The notes below the pieces were generated by a model. It was given only the letters and a program-made list of their open reading frames with translations. It was not told where the DNA came from and searched no databases. From contig NC_132910.1 of NCBI RefSeq assembly GCF_047675955.1, positions 113,381,143 to 113,445,142 of the forward strand: a stretch of DNA of 64,000 nucleotides. The letters run 5' to 3'. The first letter of the stretch is position 1; each line of letters opens with the position of its first letter. Positions 1 through 10,339 of this stretch are shown piece by piece. Position numbers and translations under genes: made by a program. The DNA comes from Chlorocebus sabaeus (Eukaryota > Chordata > Mammalia > Primates > Cercopithecidae).

Positions 1-106
1 TGGTAAAGAGGGTATCACCACCGATCCCATGGAAATACAAACTACCATCAAAAATACTATAAACAGCTCTACACAAATAAACTAGAAAATCTAGAAGAAA
101 TTGATA
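1..106 (+). mobile_element. L1 ORF2 fragment (primate L1), cut by left edge
   Basis: The bases match the part of primate L1 ORF2 that ends near the 'aactagaaaatctagaagaa' motif, then similarity stops abruptly near 106. The rest of the element, if any, lies left of the window. It is a non-functional scrap of reverse transcriptase-endonuclease coding sequence in sense orientation. Confidence 0.8.
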
Positions 107-149
107 CCTGTGTTTATTGTGTCAGTTTAAATGTCATGAGATTTAGAGG

Positions 150-395
150 AACTTCCATACCTCTACCTGGTCCTGGTTGTATGAGTTACTCTTGAAATGT
201 GCTCCCACAGCCCCCATTGTTTTCTTCATCATTAATGCATTGCTGTCTTTTGTATATGATTGTTAGACTCTCTTCTTAAACTGAAATCTCTGGGGGAGAG
301 GGCTTACATTCGTAATACTTAGGATTTTGCCCCTAGGAGAGTAAAACTTTGTGAAAACACAGGTAAATACATGTTGAATTAATAATAAATAAAAT
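150..395 (+). mobile_element. L2 (LINE2) 3'-end relic
   Basis: The stretch follows the order of the L2 3' region: a 'gtgctcccacag' block, a decayed middle, then a terminal part ending 'aaatacatgttgaatt', which resembles the L2 'caataaatgtttgttgaatg' end. It is strongly diverged, as expected for this old mammalian LINE. Confidence 0.45.
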
Positions 396-594
396 AGTAA
401 ATAAATAGAACAAAGGAGAACAGAGTTTCAAAAGTAAGCCACTTTAGAAAGTTAAGGCATGTACATTAAGATGTAAATCATGTTTGCTCATTGAATGTTA
501 TGTCAGGAGATAACTGATAAATTTGGCAATGTAGTCTTCATTTCTTTACTTCATTTATAGGAAAACTCTTAAAAAGCATTGTCTCTACAGACTG

Positions 595-1124
595 TAACAT
601 GCTAAATAATGTCCGTTCCCCAAAATGTCCACATCCAAATCCTTGTAACATATGTGCCTTTTATCTTAAACGGCAAAAAGACTTTGAAGATGTGAATAAG
701 TGAAGCTTTTGAGAGGCAGAGATTATCCTGGGTTACTGGGTAGACTCAAAATAATCACAAGCATCCCCACTGATGTCAGATATGGCCTTTCGTCTGACTC
801 CAATGCTTCCCTCTTGTATCCCTTAAGGATATGACAAAAGAGGGAGTGAGAAAGAGAAACAGATGGGGGGGGGGGATTAAAAATGTAGCCTGCTGGTTTT
901 TAGATGGAGGAAGTCACAAGCCAAGGACTATAGGAGGAGTCTAGAAGCTAGAAAAGTCAAGGAAATGGATTCTTCCCTAGAATACTCAGAAGGAATATAG
1001 CATTACTGAACCATGTTGGGACTTCTGATCTCATATAACTGTAAAAGAATCCATTTGTGTCACTTTAGGCCAAATTAGCAAATTTGTCATAATTTGTTAT
1101 AGCAGAAATGCACAACTAAGACAC
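595..1124 (+). mobile_element. Ancient MLT1-type (MaLR/ERVL) LTR-like element
   Basis: Successive blocks match a common mammalian LTR-like repeat: 'ccccaaaatgtccacatcc', 'gactttgaagatgtgaataa', 'gagattatcctgggttac', 'agatggaggaagtcacaag', and the end 'aatttgttatagcag' followed by 'actaagaca'. The whole length is about 530 bp. The MLT1 assignment is from memory of the consensus; another ERVL-type LTR is possible. A run of ten G lies at about 867-876. Confidence 0.5.
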
Positions 1125-1310
1125 AAACCCTCTGTAACTCTCTACTCCTGATTTCTCTTAAAGTCATTGTGATCAAGCTTTTGCCTTAATGATTCTGTCA
1201 CAAATATTTTGTCAAAGACACCACTTACTTTTGCTTTGTTAAATCTAATGGTCATGTTAGTCCTTATTGTACTTTACCTATCAGTAGCAGAAACCATATT
1301 TAGTTACTAT
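1125..1310 (+). mobile_element. L2 reverse transcriptase-region relic
   Basis: The blocks 'gatcaagcttttgcctt', 'ttgtcaaagacaccactta' and 'gttaaatctaatggtcat' followed by 'tttacctatcagtagcag' match the L2 ORF2 region that encodes the RT core in younger copies. The reading frame is destroyed. The same part of L2, in the opposite orientation, is at 7465-7985. Confidence 0.5.
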
Positions 1311-1439
1311 CATTACTAATGCAGAAATAGCAAAAGTTTTTCATTTAGAATCAAAAACAATACAAGAATTGTTTTAGTGAACATTGCACTAAAATTTTAA
1401 GTTGTCACGATAGACTTTTAAAATAATAGCAATAAATAA

Positions 1440-1790
1440 AATTTCAAATAAAAGACACAAATTTGTATCTACATGGAATACACACAATAATAGCCAAAGG
1501 ACTATGAATAAATTTCTGGATGTAATTTTAATATACAATATAAAATTTTACTTCTATATTGAAGAACAATCTGTTAGAAAATGTAATTAAAATAACAATT
1601 ATGATACAACAAAAAGTACCTAGAAAAAAATCAAAATAAGATGTACATTTCATTTTATTAAAAAGTACAGTATTTCTTATGGGACATTAACAAAGATACA
1701 AATAAATGTAAAGCTATGGATGTTTATGAATTGAATAGAAGGATTCAATATTATACCAACAAGAAAAACAAGTTAGGCGAAATGCCATAC
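1440..1790 (+). mobile_element. Possible L1M ORF2 relic
   Basis: Weak resemblance to old L1 ORF2: 'ggactatgaataaatttctgg' lies where L1 has a 'cttaggaataaattt' motif. Near 1690-1760 there is a diverged match to the L1 'aaatggaaagatattccatg' to 'ttcaatattgtt' region. A profile search would be needed to confirm it. Confidence 0.3.
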
Positions 1791-2048
1791 CAGGTTACAG
1801 CACTTATTAGAAATGTTGGTCTATGTAGGAATAGGCAAAAGCAGTCACCAGATAATAATATATGTGATAGAACATATAAGGCAAGCAAGAGTGATGAAAC
1901 ATAAAATACAGGATCATGGATACAAATGAGGGAGAAAAGAAGGCAGACTGGTTTGAGAAGGAGCCCTATATAGACTTTCAAAAACATACGGGTGATCCAT
2001 TGTCTTGAGCTAGGTGATGAGTAAGAAATGTTTGACAATAATTCTTTT

Positions 2049-2194
2049 AATTGTGTGTGTGTGCATGTGTGTGTGTGTATATATATATATGAAGATTTCA
2101 TGTATCCTCATCACTGTGAAACCCTAGTGTGTATATATGTATATATGTGTGTGTATATATATACACACACATGCGCCCACAAACACACACACAC
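2049..2194. repeat. Compound (TG)n/(TA)n/(CA)n microsatellite
   Basis: Alternating TG, TA and CA tracts run almost without a break, apart from an embedded 40-bp unit at 2091-2131 that recurs at 2722-2761. The TA/CA end abuts the left arm of an inverted repeat. Length variation between individuals is likely. Confidence 0.9.
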
Positions 2195-2322
2195 AATTCC
2201 ACCATCTTATTCCTCTGTCCACATTTAAAAAGGCTCTAACAAATTAGAAAGTATAACACATTCAAATATAAAGATAACACACACCTGTCTATGAGTGCAC
2301 ACACATATCAAACAGAAGAAAC
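2195..2322. repeat. Inverted repeat, left arm
   Basis: This 128-bp block is the imperfect reverse complement of 2936-3066. Matching landmarks include 'ccaccatctta', 'aaggctctaacaa', 'aaattag' and 'gtataaca', a CA-rich centre, and 'catcaaacagaagaaac'. The arms are separated by about 610 bp. I do not recognise a repeat family in the arms. Confidence 0.8.
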
Positions 2323-2699
2323 AAAAAAACAGTACAAGCAATACAATACACACACATATACACACATGCATGAACATATATAACAGTATGCTATTTGGCT
2401 TTTATATGTACAATAGTTTCCATGATAGTAACTATATAAAAATTAATAAAATTTGAAAGATACACCTAAATGAGAAGAAAGTGTTTTAGGTGATAAATTT
2501 AGAGACAAATACACGGTGGTAGCAATAATGACCTCATAGGAGTAAAGGACTAAATGAAGAATTTATTTATAGCAAGAAGGCATATTTGAACTTTGTACAT
2601 GTTGTACAGAAGTTTAATGAAGGAGAGTTTAAAAACAGAACAAAGTGGGTAAATTCAAGTTTCTTAAAGATACAACAAGCATTGGTATACATAGATACA

Positions 2700-2818
2700 A
2701 CTTCCAAATTCCCAAAGGAAAAGGTTTTCATCTATCCTCATCACTGTGAAACCCTAGTGTTTAAGACACTGCCTGTCATATATTAGGTACACAATTAATA
2801 TTTGTGGAATCTACATTT
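2700..2818 (+). mobile_element. L2 or MIR 3'-end relic
   Basis: The segment 'gacactgcctgtcatatat' followed by 'aggtacacaattaatatttg' follows the shared L2/MIR terminal pattern ('agtgcctggcacatagtagg' then 'tgctcaataaatatttgttg'). Its left part duplicates 2091-2131. Confidence 0.5.
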
Positions 2819-2935
2819 AATAAATTAATAAAGATAATAAACAACAACAAAAGAATACATGGTTTGGGGGTTGTCTTAGTGATTGGGCTACATTTTGAGG
2901 CTATATATGTAACTGTGGACTTTTCTCTCTGTAGT

Positions 2936-3066
2936 GTTTCTTCTGTTTGATGTGTGTGTGCACACATGGACATGTGTGTGTTTTCTTTATATCTGAACCT
3001 GTTATACTCTCTAATTTGTTGTTAGAGCCTTTTAATTCTGTACACAGAGATAAGATGGTGGAGAAT
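2936..3066. repeat. Inverted repeat, right arm
   Basis: Reverse-complement partner of 2195-2322. It starts at 'gtttcttctgtttgatg', passes through a TG-rich centre, and ends at 'taagatggtggagaat'. Similarity stops beyond both ends, so the duplicated unit is about 130 bp. Confidence 0.8.
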
Positions 3067-3600
3067 GGTACGTAGCAGAAGAGACAGAGAACTAAATACT
3101 AAGGAATTTGTTATAGACTTAAAGAGATGAGTAAAAGCAATGTCAATGGTCCAATTTGTCTTATTCAAAATATGAGCAATGCAAATGACACAGTCCACTT
3201 CCAACCTAATTGGCTTCCTAACCATTACATTTATAGCAACAAGGATCTAGTTCCCTTAACAATTAAGACATCTTGTATCAATCATATAATTACCTAAGAG
3301 AGGCACACACAAGTAGGATATTTCTTTAATCAGGTGAAAGCATCCTTATTTCAAGCACTAAAACATTCTAAAATTACAGCTTTTTACTTTATCCCCAGAC
3401 TGAATAGGTTTAAGACTGAAAGGATGTGAATTTCAAATCCTTATTTCTGGTTGTTTGGCGTTTTTTGTTTTCCCAAGATGAAGTCCATCCTGAGATAGGA
3501 CAACGATAATTTAGCAGGTAAAAAAAGATTGAGTGTGAAAAAAAAATTATATAATTATTTCAGAAAAAATATTCTCAAGTTAAAAATCAAAATAGTTGGA
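3067..3600. other. Unassigned AT-rich sequence
   Basis: No coding frame, RNA gene or repeat family is recognisable. Short A tracts occur near 3520-3550. Confidence 0.5.
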
Positions 3601-3602
3601 TT

Positions 3603-3785
3603 TCTTTTTTACATATGAGTCTTGCTATATTGTCCAGACTGGAGTACAGTAGGTATTCACTGGGGCAGTTGTTGCACACTGCAGTCTCACACTACAGTTT
3701 CAAGCTCAAGAGGTTCTCTGCCTCAGCTTCCTGTAGTTCCTGAGTAGCTGGAACTACAAGTGCATTCCACAGTACCCAGCTAAAT
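3603..3785 (-). mobile_element. Old Alu monomer/AluJ fragment, reverse orientation
   Basis: Diverged antisense Alu landmarks occur in order: 'gtcttgctatattgtccaga', 'ctggagtacagt', 'tcaagctcaagaggttctc' and 'cctgagtagctggaactaca'. It ends 'cacagtacccagctaa' and covers only about one monomer, so it is a free left monomer or a truncated AluJ. Confidence 0.75.
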
Positions 3786-4194
3786 AAATGAGTATTTTAA
3801 AAATTATAGTATTGTAGGAGATCAGAAAATTAAGAAAAAAAAATTATGTCAACTCCTTGATAGGTTAATTGGCTCTTTTTCTTCATAGAAGGACATGTTC
3901 TTTTATAAATGAATAAGAAATCAGAGATTTCTGATATAGCGAAGGTGGTCATTATTACATGACTTATAAAAGTTTTTTTTTTCCTACTCAAATAATCAAG
4001 AATTGTGTTTAATTTGGTACTGGTGGTTAATTTTCTTGAACTAGTCATGGTTATTAGAACTACTAGCTTGAATCTCTTCTGTTGTGCTATGTCCTAGATT
4101 TGGTAACACTCAAAGGAGATATAAGCTAAAAACTCTTGCTCTGTACTAAACAAGAATAATTAAGATCATTAAGACAAATTTTCCTGCATAATTT
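3786..4194. other. Unassigned AT-rich sequence
   Basis: No recognisable gene or repeat; short A and T homopolymers only. Confidence 0.5.
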
Positions 4195-4661
4195 GAAAAC
4201 TGTGAGCTAACAGGATGCAAATATATGAAGAGATTTGTGATAACAAATTGGCTTATGCAGTTATGGAGGTGACAAGTCTCAAGATCAACATTAAGCAGGT
4301 GAACAAGAGAGCTGATCGTGTTTTTCCAGTCCAAAGACCAGCATGCTTGAGACCCAGGAAAAGCGAATGTTTCAGTTGGAGTCTGAAGGCAGGAAAAAAT
4401 GATGTCCCAGTTCAAAAGGCAGGCAGCAGCAGGAATTTCCTAATACTCTCAGGAGGGCCAGCTATTTTGTTCTATTGTGGCCTTCAGCTGATTGAGGCCT
4501 ATGACCCACGTTAGGAAGGACAAATCTGCTTTACCCAGACTATAGATTTAGATGTTAAACGCATCCCAAAACAACCTCACAGAAACATGCAAAATAATGT
4601 TTGGCCAAATATCTGGTGCACTGTGGCCCAAAGTAGTAGACACACAAAATTAATCATCACA
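4195..4661 (+). mobile_element. MLT2-like (ERVL) LTR, copy 1
   Basis: The sequence tracks a common ERVL-type LTR: 'aaattggcttatgcagttat', 'ggaggtgacaagtc', 'gacccaggaaaagcgaatg', 'gtctgaaggcaggaaaa', 'tttgttctattgtggcctt', 'aatctgctttaccca', 'aataatgtttggccaaat', and an end 'aattaatcatcaca'. The 5' end is incomplete. Related, more diverged copies in the same orientation lie near 9.4 and 26.7 kb. The family name is from memory. Confidence 0.6.
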
Positions 4662-5564
4662 GCATGCTTAATAATTTACAGTTGGAAAAATGAATGATTT
4701 GACCAATAAATAACTCTAAATGTAATCTTTTTTCTGCTTACTGGGGTGTTTATACATCCAAAACAATAAATAAAATGGGATAAGAACCTTTGCCAAGGAT
4801 GCAAGCTTTAACTTCAGGCCTTTGCAAATTTTTAATGAGTCTAATCATGTCATTATTTAAATATAATTAGCATATTTTAAATACAAATTACTTCTTAAAT
4901 ATAAACAAACATTTCTACATTTCAAACTAAGGAAAGGAAAGCCAACAATACTATGAAATTTGCTAATCAAATTTATCCTGAAAGAGTAACATATTTTAAA
5001 ATCTATTACTGTTAGGATCAATTTCCTTTTTTTTTTTTAAAGGAAGAGATGAAGAGATTTCTCCTGAGATTGAAGAAAAAAAGCCAGATTAAAAAGATCA
5101 TTTCCAAGATATATTTTTAAACTGTATCAACTGTTTAGTATTTTGGCACATAAAAACCTTTTTTTAAAAATACAATTCTACTCTCTGGGAAATATTTAAT
5201 TTCATTTAATTTTGATTACTATTACACATGGGAAAAAGAATATGACTGGATAATATTTTGAATGTGTATATGTATGTGTGGGTGTATATTCAGATGACAA
5301 AGAATCTTCCTGTTATAAACTATAAAATGAAATAAGGTTATTTTATTTTGTGATAAAGAAAAAGTTTTTATTCTTTATATAATGGCTTCTTCTGGTATTT
5401 TTTTCCAGTTTTAGTCATTCAAATTTCATTAATCATGCTCTTTCTTTTTTCTTTCATTCTTTACATTTTACTTACATCTAATATGTAGAAAGATTGCGAA
5501 TCATATGAGAAAATGATAAGTTATCTTTTCAAATTTATCATAGTACTTAAGTAGCATGAAGTCC
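4662..5564. other. Unassigned AT-rich sequence
   Basis: No gene or repeat family recognised. Poly-T and poly-A tracts occur near 5026 and 5160. Confidence 0.5.
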
Positions 5565-5775
5565 TATTTAGGAGCATAGACTGTGAAATCACAATGTCTA
5601 GTTCAAGTTCAAGCTCCACATTTGCCATGTACTAGATGTGTGACCTTGGGCAAACTACTTAACCTTTCTGTGCTTCAGTTTTCTCATCTGTACATAAAAA
5701 TAAAAATAATAACTCCTTCATAGTATTGAGATCAAGATTAAATGAATCAATATTAATATAGTACACGGTAAGTTC
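5565..5775 (+). mobile_element. MIR SINE
   Basis: Clear MIR core in sense orientation: 'gtgaccttgggcaaactact', then 'taacctttctgtgcttcag', 'ttttctcatctgta', 'aataataactccttcatag' and 'attaaatgaatcaatatt'. The tRNA-derived head is weakly preserved around 5570-5600. Confidence 0.85.
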
Positions 5776-5989
5776 GACATACATGTTAAATACAAATATA
5801 TAAAAAAGACTATGTGCTGACCTTTATACTGTAGCTTTTCAGTATTTATGAAGACTTTCATTTGATGTTTTTGGGGACTCTCAATGGATACTCAGAAATT
5901 TTAAAATTTGAAAATTTGAAAAGCTAATATTTATTTTTCTGTCAATAGAAACTTTTGATTTTACATTTACTTCTGAATTAACTGTGACA

Positions 5990-6430
5990 AATTATGGAAC
6001 AGATAATATTCCTCAAGCAAAACTTGTCTGTGGTATCCTTTCAAAAGTAGCACTATGACTATAAAAGAAAAATTGTTTTACCTAATGCAAATCCATTTAA
6101 AAATAATTTTCTGCTCAATAAAGATGTTTTGCCTGCAAAATTTTAATGCACATAATTTTGGCCAAAACAACAGTGGAAACTGATTACATGTCAGCTACAT
6201 TAGACAGAGTGTCGGCTTTATAATTGCTATGTTGTATTGCAAATCCTGGAATAAGATTATGTGACAGCTGTTCCCTTGGTTTGTCCATAAAATTGAGATG
6301 TTTGTTTCATAAAGCAACCCCTGTGATCAAAGATTGGTTTTAATATGCAGCTAACAAAATTATCGAAATCAGGGAAACAGAAAATAATAATGATACAAAA
6401 TAGTTAACTCTCATTGCTCTTCTTCCATCA
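5990..6430. promoter_or_regulatory. Repeat-free island, candidate conserved non-coding element
   Basis: This 440-bp stretch has no recognisable repeat and little low-complexity sequence. It contains a TCF/LEF-like 'gatcaaag' at 6325-6332 next to an inverted CCAAT ('attgg', 6333-6337) and several homeodomain-like ATTA cores. This is only an inference from composition; conservation across mammals would decide it. Confidence 0.25.
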
Positions 6431-6504
6431 TTTTTATAGCTTTACTTGGTAATAACCATATTTGTAAAGAGTACATATGTGCCTGTGCTTGTAGAAACAA
6501 TCTT

Positions 6505-6598
6505 ATATCATATTTATATGTAAAACATATAAGATACATATATTACATATATATGATTTTTCTATGATATAATTAAAAAAGCAGAGAGAGAGAGAGAC
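6505..6598. repeat. AT-rich/(GA)n simple sequence
   Basis: A TATA/CATA-rich stretch is followed by (GA)n at about 6583-6597. Confidence 0.7.
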
Positions 6599-7040
6599 CA
6601 TAGGGAAAAGGACAATACATATCTATATGGATATTTTATCAGCCCTCTATGAGATTCAGAAAGTATATTTCTCTGTAATGCAAAATTATACTGTATACAT
6701 ATTAGATCCACAAAGACACCATAAGTCTAGACATTTGATTTTAGTTATAACTACGTAAAGTAATATTCGATAGAACGTTGTAAAAGAACTATTTGCCAGC
6801 ATCCTTCCACATGCTGAAGTCCTATCTGTCGACATTCCTACCCTATCTTTTTTATATTTAAATGCATCATATTGTGTTATTTTAAGACTTTTATATAATT
6901 CAAACTTAAAAAAATTATCACTTGGCAAAGGACTTGTTTCCCTTACTAAGATAAAGTGTTTTAAACGATGAGCTCATTTCTTTCCCAATCTTTGTATTTT
7001 CAGCACCTGACAGCTGTATATTATATAAGTTTTCAGATCA
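6599..7040. other. Unassigned sequence
   Basis: No gene or repeat family recognised before the AluY target site. Confidence 0.5.
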
Positions 7041-7054
7041 AGAGCGGAGTCCTG

Positions 7055-7408
7055 GGCCGGGCGCTGTGGCTCACGCCTGTCATCCCAGCACTTTGGGAGG
7101 CCGATGTGGGCGGATCACAAGACCAGGAGATCGAAACCATCCTGGCTAACACGGTGAAATCTCGTCTCTACTAAAAATACGAAAAATTAGCCAGGCGTGG
7201 TCGTGGGCGACCCAGCTACTGGGGAGTCCCAGCTACTGTAGTCCCAGCTACTGGGAGGCTGAGGCAGGAGAATGGCGTGAACCCGGGAGGCGGAGCTTGC
7301 AGTGAGCTGAGATCGGGCCACTGCACTCCAGCCTGGGCGACAGAGCCAGACTCCGTCTCAAAAAAAAAAAAAAAAAAGAAAAAAAAGAAAAAAAGAAAAA
7401 AAAGAGAG
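7055..7408 (+). mobile_element. AluY-type element, full length
   Basis: Full-length sense Alu with AluY-type landmarks such as 'aggagatcgaaaccatcctg', 'gctaacacggtgaaatctcg' and 'gagaatggcgtgaacccggg'. An imperfect target duplication, 'agagcggagtcctg' (7041-7054) against 'agagcgtactcctg' (7409-7422), brackets it. The right-monomer motif 'cccagctactg' is present three times (7211, 7228, 7243), an internal expansion. The tail is A-rich with interspersed G. Confidence 0.95.
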
Positions 7409-7464
7409 AGAGCGTACTCCTGGCTGAAGATATTGTCATTGCCAGGTAGAGAGTATTTAACAGG

Positions 7465-7985
7465 ATAAGGTCGTCGAGGTAGGAAAAGAACCAGTAAAAT
7501 GCATGCTAAGCAGCAAAGAAGACTGAAGGGAGTCTTCCTAGGCTTGTATAAACAAAACTGTAGTACAGTGTTCTCAAAACTAAGTGAAAGACTATGTTTT
7601 AAGAAAAGAGATATAAATGTTGCTGAGAAGCAAAATGAGATGAGGTCAGAAAACAGATTCTTGGATTTAGCAATGATCAAAAATTTAGTGACATGGATAA
7701 GTGCAGGTTGGGTGAGATTGAAAAGTCTGTTGGAGTATGTTTAAGAGATAATAAAAGAAGAATAATTGGAGACAGTGAGTGTAGAGAATTCTCCTCAGGC
7801 ATTTTATTGCAAAGGGTAACAGAGTAATGGGATGAGAGTGAAAGGAATGTCAGGTCAGAAGAGTTTTTATTGCTTATGAATGTTTTTCATATGGGAGAAA
7901 CAGGCTACTTTTGTCATATGTTGTGAATTATACAGTGCAGAAGGAAACGTTGATGAAGTGAGAAAAAGGGGTCAGGACTGAAGTT
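7465..7985 (-). mobile_element. L2 reverse transcriptase-region relic, antisense
   Basis: Blocks match the reverse complement of L2 ORF2: 'gctgagaagcaaaatgagat', 'gatttagcaatgatcaaaaa', 'ttagtgacatggataagtgc', 'ggttgggtgagattgaaaa', 'ttggagacagtgagtgtaga', and 'ttattgcaaagggtaacaga' followed by 'gtaatgggatgagag'. The orientation is opposite to the homologous piece at 1125-1310. No open frame survives. Confidence 0.65.
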
Positions 7986-9400
7986 CACCATAGTATGACT
8001 CTCAACATATAGGCAATGCACATATATTACATCACAGACATCCTGGGCAGCTGTTTGCACTGTTTATCACTGAATCCTCATGTCCAAAGAGTAAAACCTC
8101 TTGATTTGTGGGGTACACTGGAAAAGAAATATTGAAATCAATACTAGTGGATAGCCCGTGATGCATGCAGCAGTGATCATGTTATGACAACACATTAATG
8201 CCAATGGACCATCTGTCTTCGTCACTGAAAACACTGAGCTTAGCAATATGCTTCCTGACCCTGTGTTGTATTGAAGGAAAAAAAATGGCAAAATTCAAAA
8301 GTCTTCACATCATTACCACTTAGTTTATGTAGAAAGATGTCTATGGTCTGAAAAAACACTTTTCAATAATTTCCATCTTTTTGATTCAAACATTTAAAGA
8401 TACATCTATGGACCATCATAACTTTCAGGCATGAATTATAAATCCATCTCTTGCTATCCCTTAAAGAACGTGTATAGAATGCAAGTGCTTGAAAGTGGCA
8501 TTATTGGCAGTGTAGCCTTGAATTTATTCCACATAACAAAAGTAACAAACCAATCAATCTTTATGTCACCTGAATCAATGGTAAGTTCAGAAACTGCAGA
8601 GTAGCCACTGTGCTAGAGTGAGTGCAATGAATATATTCTGAAAATTTTATGTGGCAAAATGGAACAGACTCGGAATTTATAATGTGAAGATGGTTTGACA
8701 ATATTTTTTTATATATTGGAATGTTGTAAATCTAAGGTAATATACGGTTTTTGAAATTGAACTGTTTTGATTGATTTTGTAGTTATGTATTGTTACCTCA
8801 TGTACTCAGAACATAAAAATATATTATGTTTCTCTGTAAATATCTCAAAATTAACTTCTAATGTTTTCTCTTGTTTGAAAGATTGTAATCTTGTATTGTT
8901 ATAATACACAAACATTCTAAAGAGATTTATATAAGTGGAAATTTAGATAAAATATTAACAATCAATTTATTATTATTTGTCTATTATAAGCTACATTATT
9001 ATGGCAAAGTTTGACAGAAATAGAGAAAAATTAAACTACATTAATTAAGTCGCAGTTATTTAGATAAAATAGAAATAATTATCCTGAAGGATAATTTCAG
9101 GAGTTAAAAGTTACTAAGAGAAGAACTCTATTGTTTTCAAAAAACTTAACTCTACAACAGCAACCAAAGGTTGGTCTGAAAATTCTGCCTCTGAAAAATT
9201 TGACAAAGATAAAAAGCAGAGGAAAACTGCTTAAGATGATGTGCTCCCAATCATCACCTCCATCTCTGCTCCAAACACAAAAGGTTTTTAAAAAGAAAGC
9301 TAAAAATGTATTTATTCTGGAAAAAAATAAATAAAAAAGAAAAAACCACCACAAATAAGAATCCCTAGGGGCTATAGGTAACATAAATCTCTGTATATGA
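7986..9400. other. Unassigned AT-rich sequence, about 1.4 kb
   Basis: No gene, RNA gene or repeat family recognised. Open frames on either strand are under 100 codons and have biased, non-coding-like composition. Confidence 0.5.
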
Positions 9401-9404
9401 TATA

Positions 9405-9831
9405 TTAGTGTTTTTCAGAGAAACAGATCAACCTATTTGTTCTGTATATACATACACACACAGAGAGATATTTATTTGAAGGAATTGGCTTATGCTTTTG
9501 TGGAGGCTGACAAGTCTGAAATCTGCAGAGAAGGTCTGCTGGCTGGATACCCAAGGAAGAGTGAATGTTTCAGTTTTCACTCTGAAGGCAGTCTAGAGAT
9601 GACTTAGAATTTCTTCTTCTCCTAGGGACCTGTCGTTTTTCTAATGCCTTTAACTGATGAAATAAGGTATACCTGCTTTATGGAGGATTATCTCTTTTAC
9701 TCAAGGTCTACTGATTTCAGCATTAATCATATTTACAAAATACCTTTATGGTAACATTTAGACTGGTGTTTTATCAAGGAACTGGGTACTGTAGTCTAAC
9801 CAAGTTGACACACAAAGCACACTATAACACA
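9405..9831 (+). mobile_element. MLT2-like (ERVL) LTR, copy 2
   Basis: Starts with 'tttttcagagaaacagatca', a decayed form of the 'ctccagagaaacag' head of this LTR family. It continues through 'aaggaattggcttatgc', 'ggaggctgacaagtctg', 'cactctgaaggcagtc' and 'tactcaaggtctactgattt', and ends 'aaccaagttgacacacaaag' then 'actataaca'. It contains an AT/CA stretch near 9445-9465. Confidence 0.65.
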
Positions 9832-10339
9832 TAGAAAGTCACTGACATATAAAATTCGCTATTACACAAGGAAAAGCTGGTAGAGTTTATAGCCTACAAT
9901 TTGGGCTATGCTTTTATAACAAAACCTATATTCTCCATGTCACCAAAGATAGGGTCCCATACATAGAAAAATATTATTTCTGGCCTCAGAAGTCTAGAGA
10001 AGTAGGTGAAGGTGGAAAAAATAAAGTTAAGAAATATGATCTAACTGGCAAAAAAGTAAAAAAAAAAACCTATTTAAGATTAGTCTATAAAATACAATCC
10101 CAAATATATGTTGAAACATGACAGTAAGACAGCCAGCCTATGAATACACATTTTGAGATGAATTCAGTCTGTATAAAACCCCCAAAAAGCAACATTCAAA
10201 AACCTATGTGATGAATATATTTTTTATCCTCAAAGAAATGAGGAAATAATACTATCAATAAGAAAAGAAGTAATTACTTGGGGATGGAGGTGACCTGGTT
10301 CAAGGAAAATAAGCAAGAAGCCATAAAAAGTGACAGATT
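9832..10339. other. Unassigned sequence
   Basis: No recognisable repeat or gene. An A run is present near 10059-10068. Confidence 0.5.

Noticed and set aside
867..876. G-quadruplex or regulatory G tract
   Set aside because: A single G10 run without further G runs nearby; most likely a simple homopolymer.
7216..7680. Minus-strand frame of 154 codons
   Set aside because: It reads through antisense Alu and its poly-T tail (long Phe run); a classic artefact.
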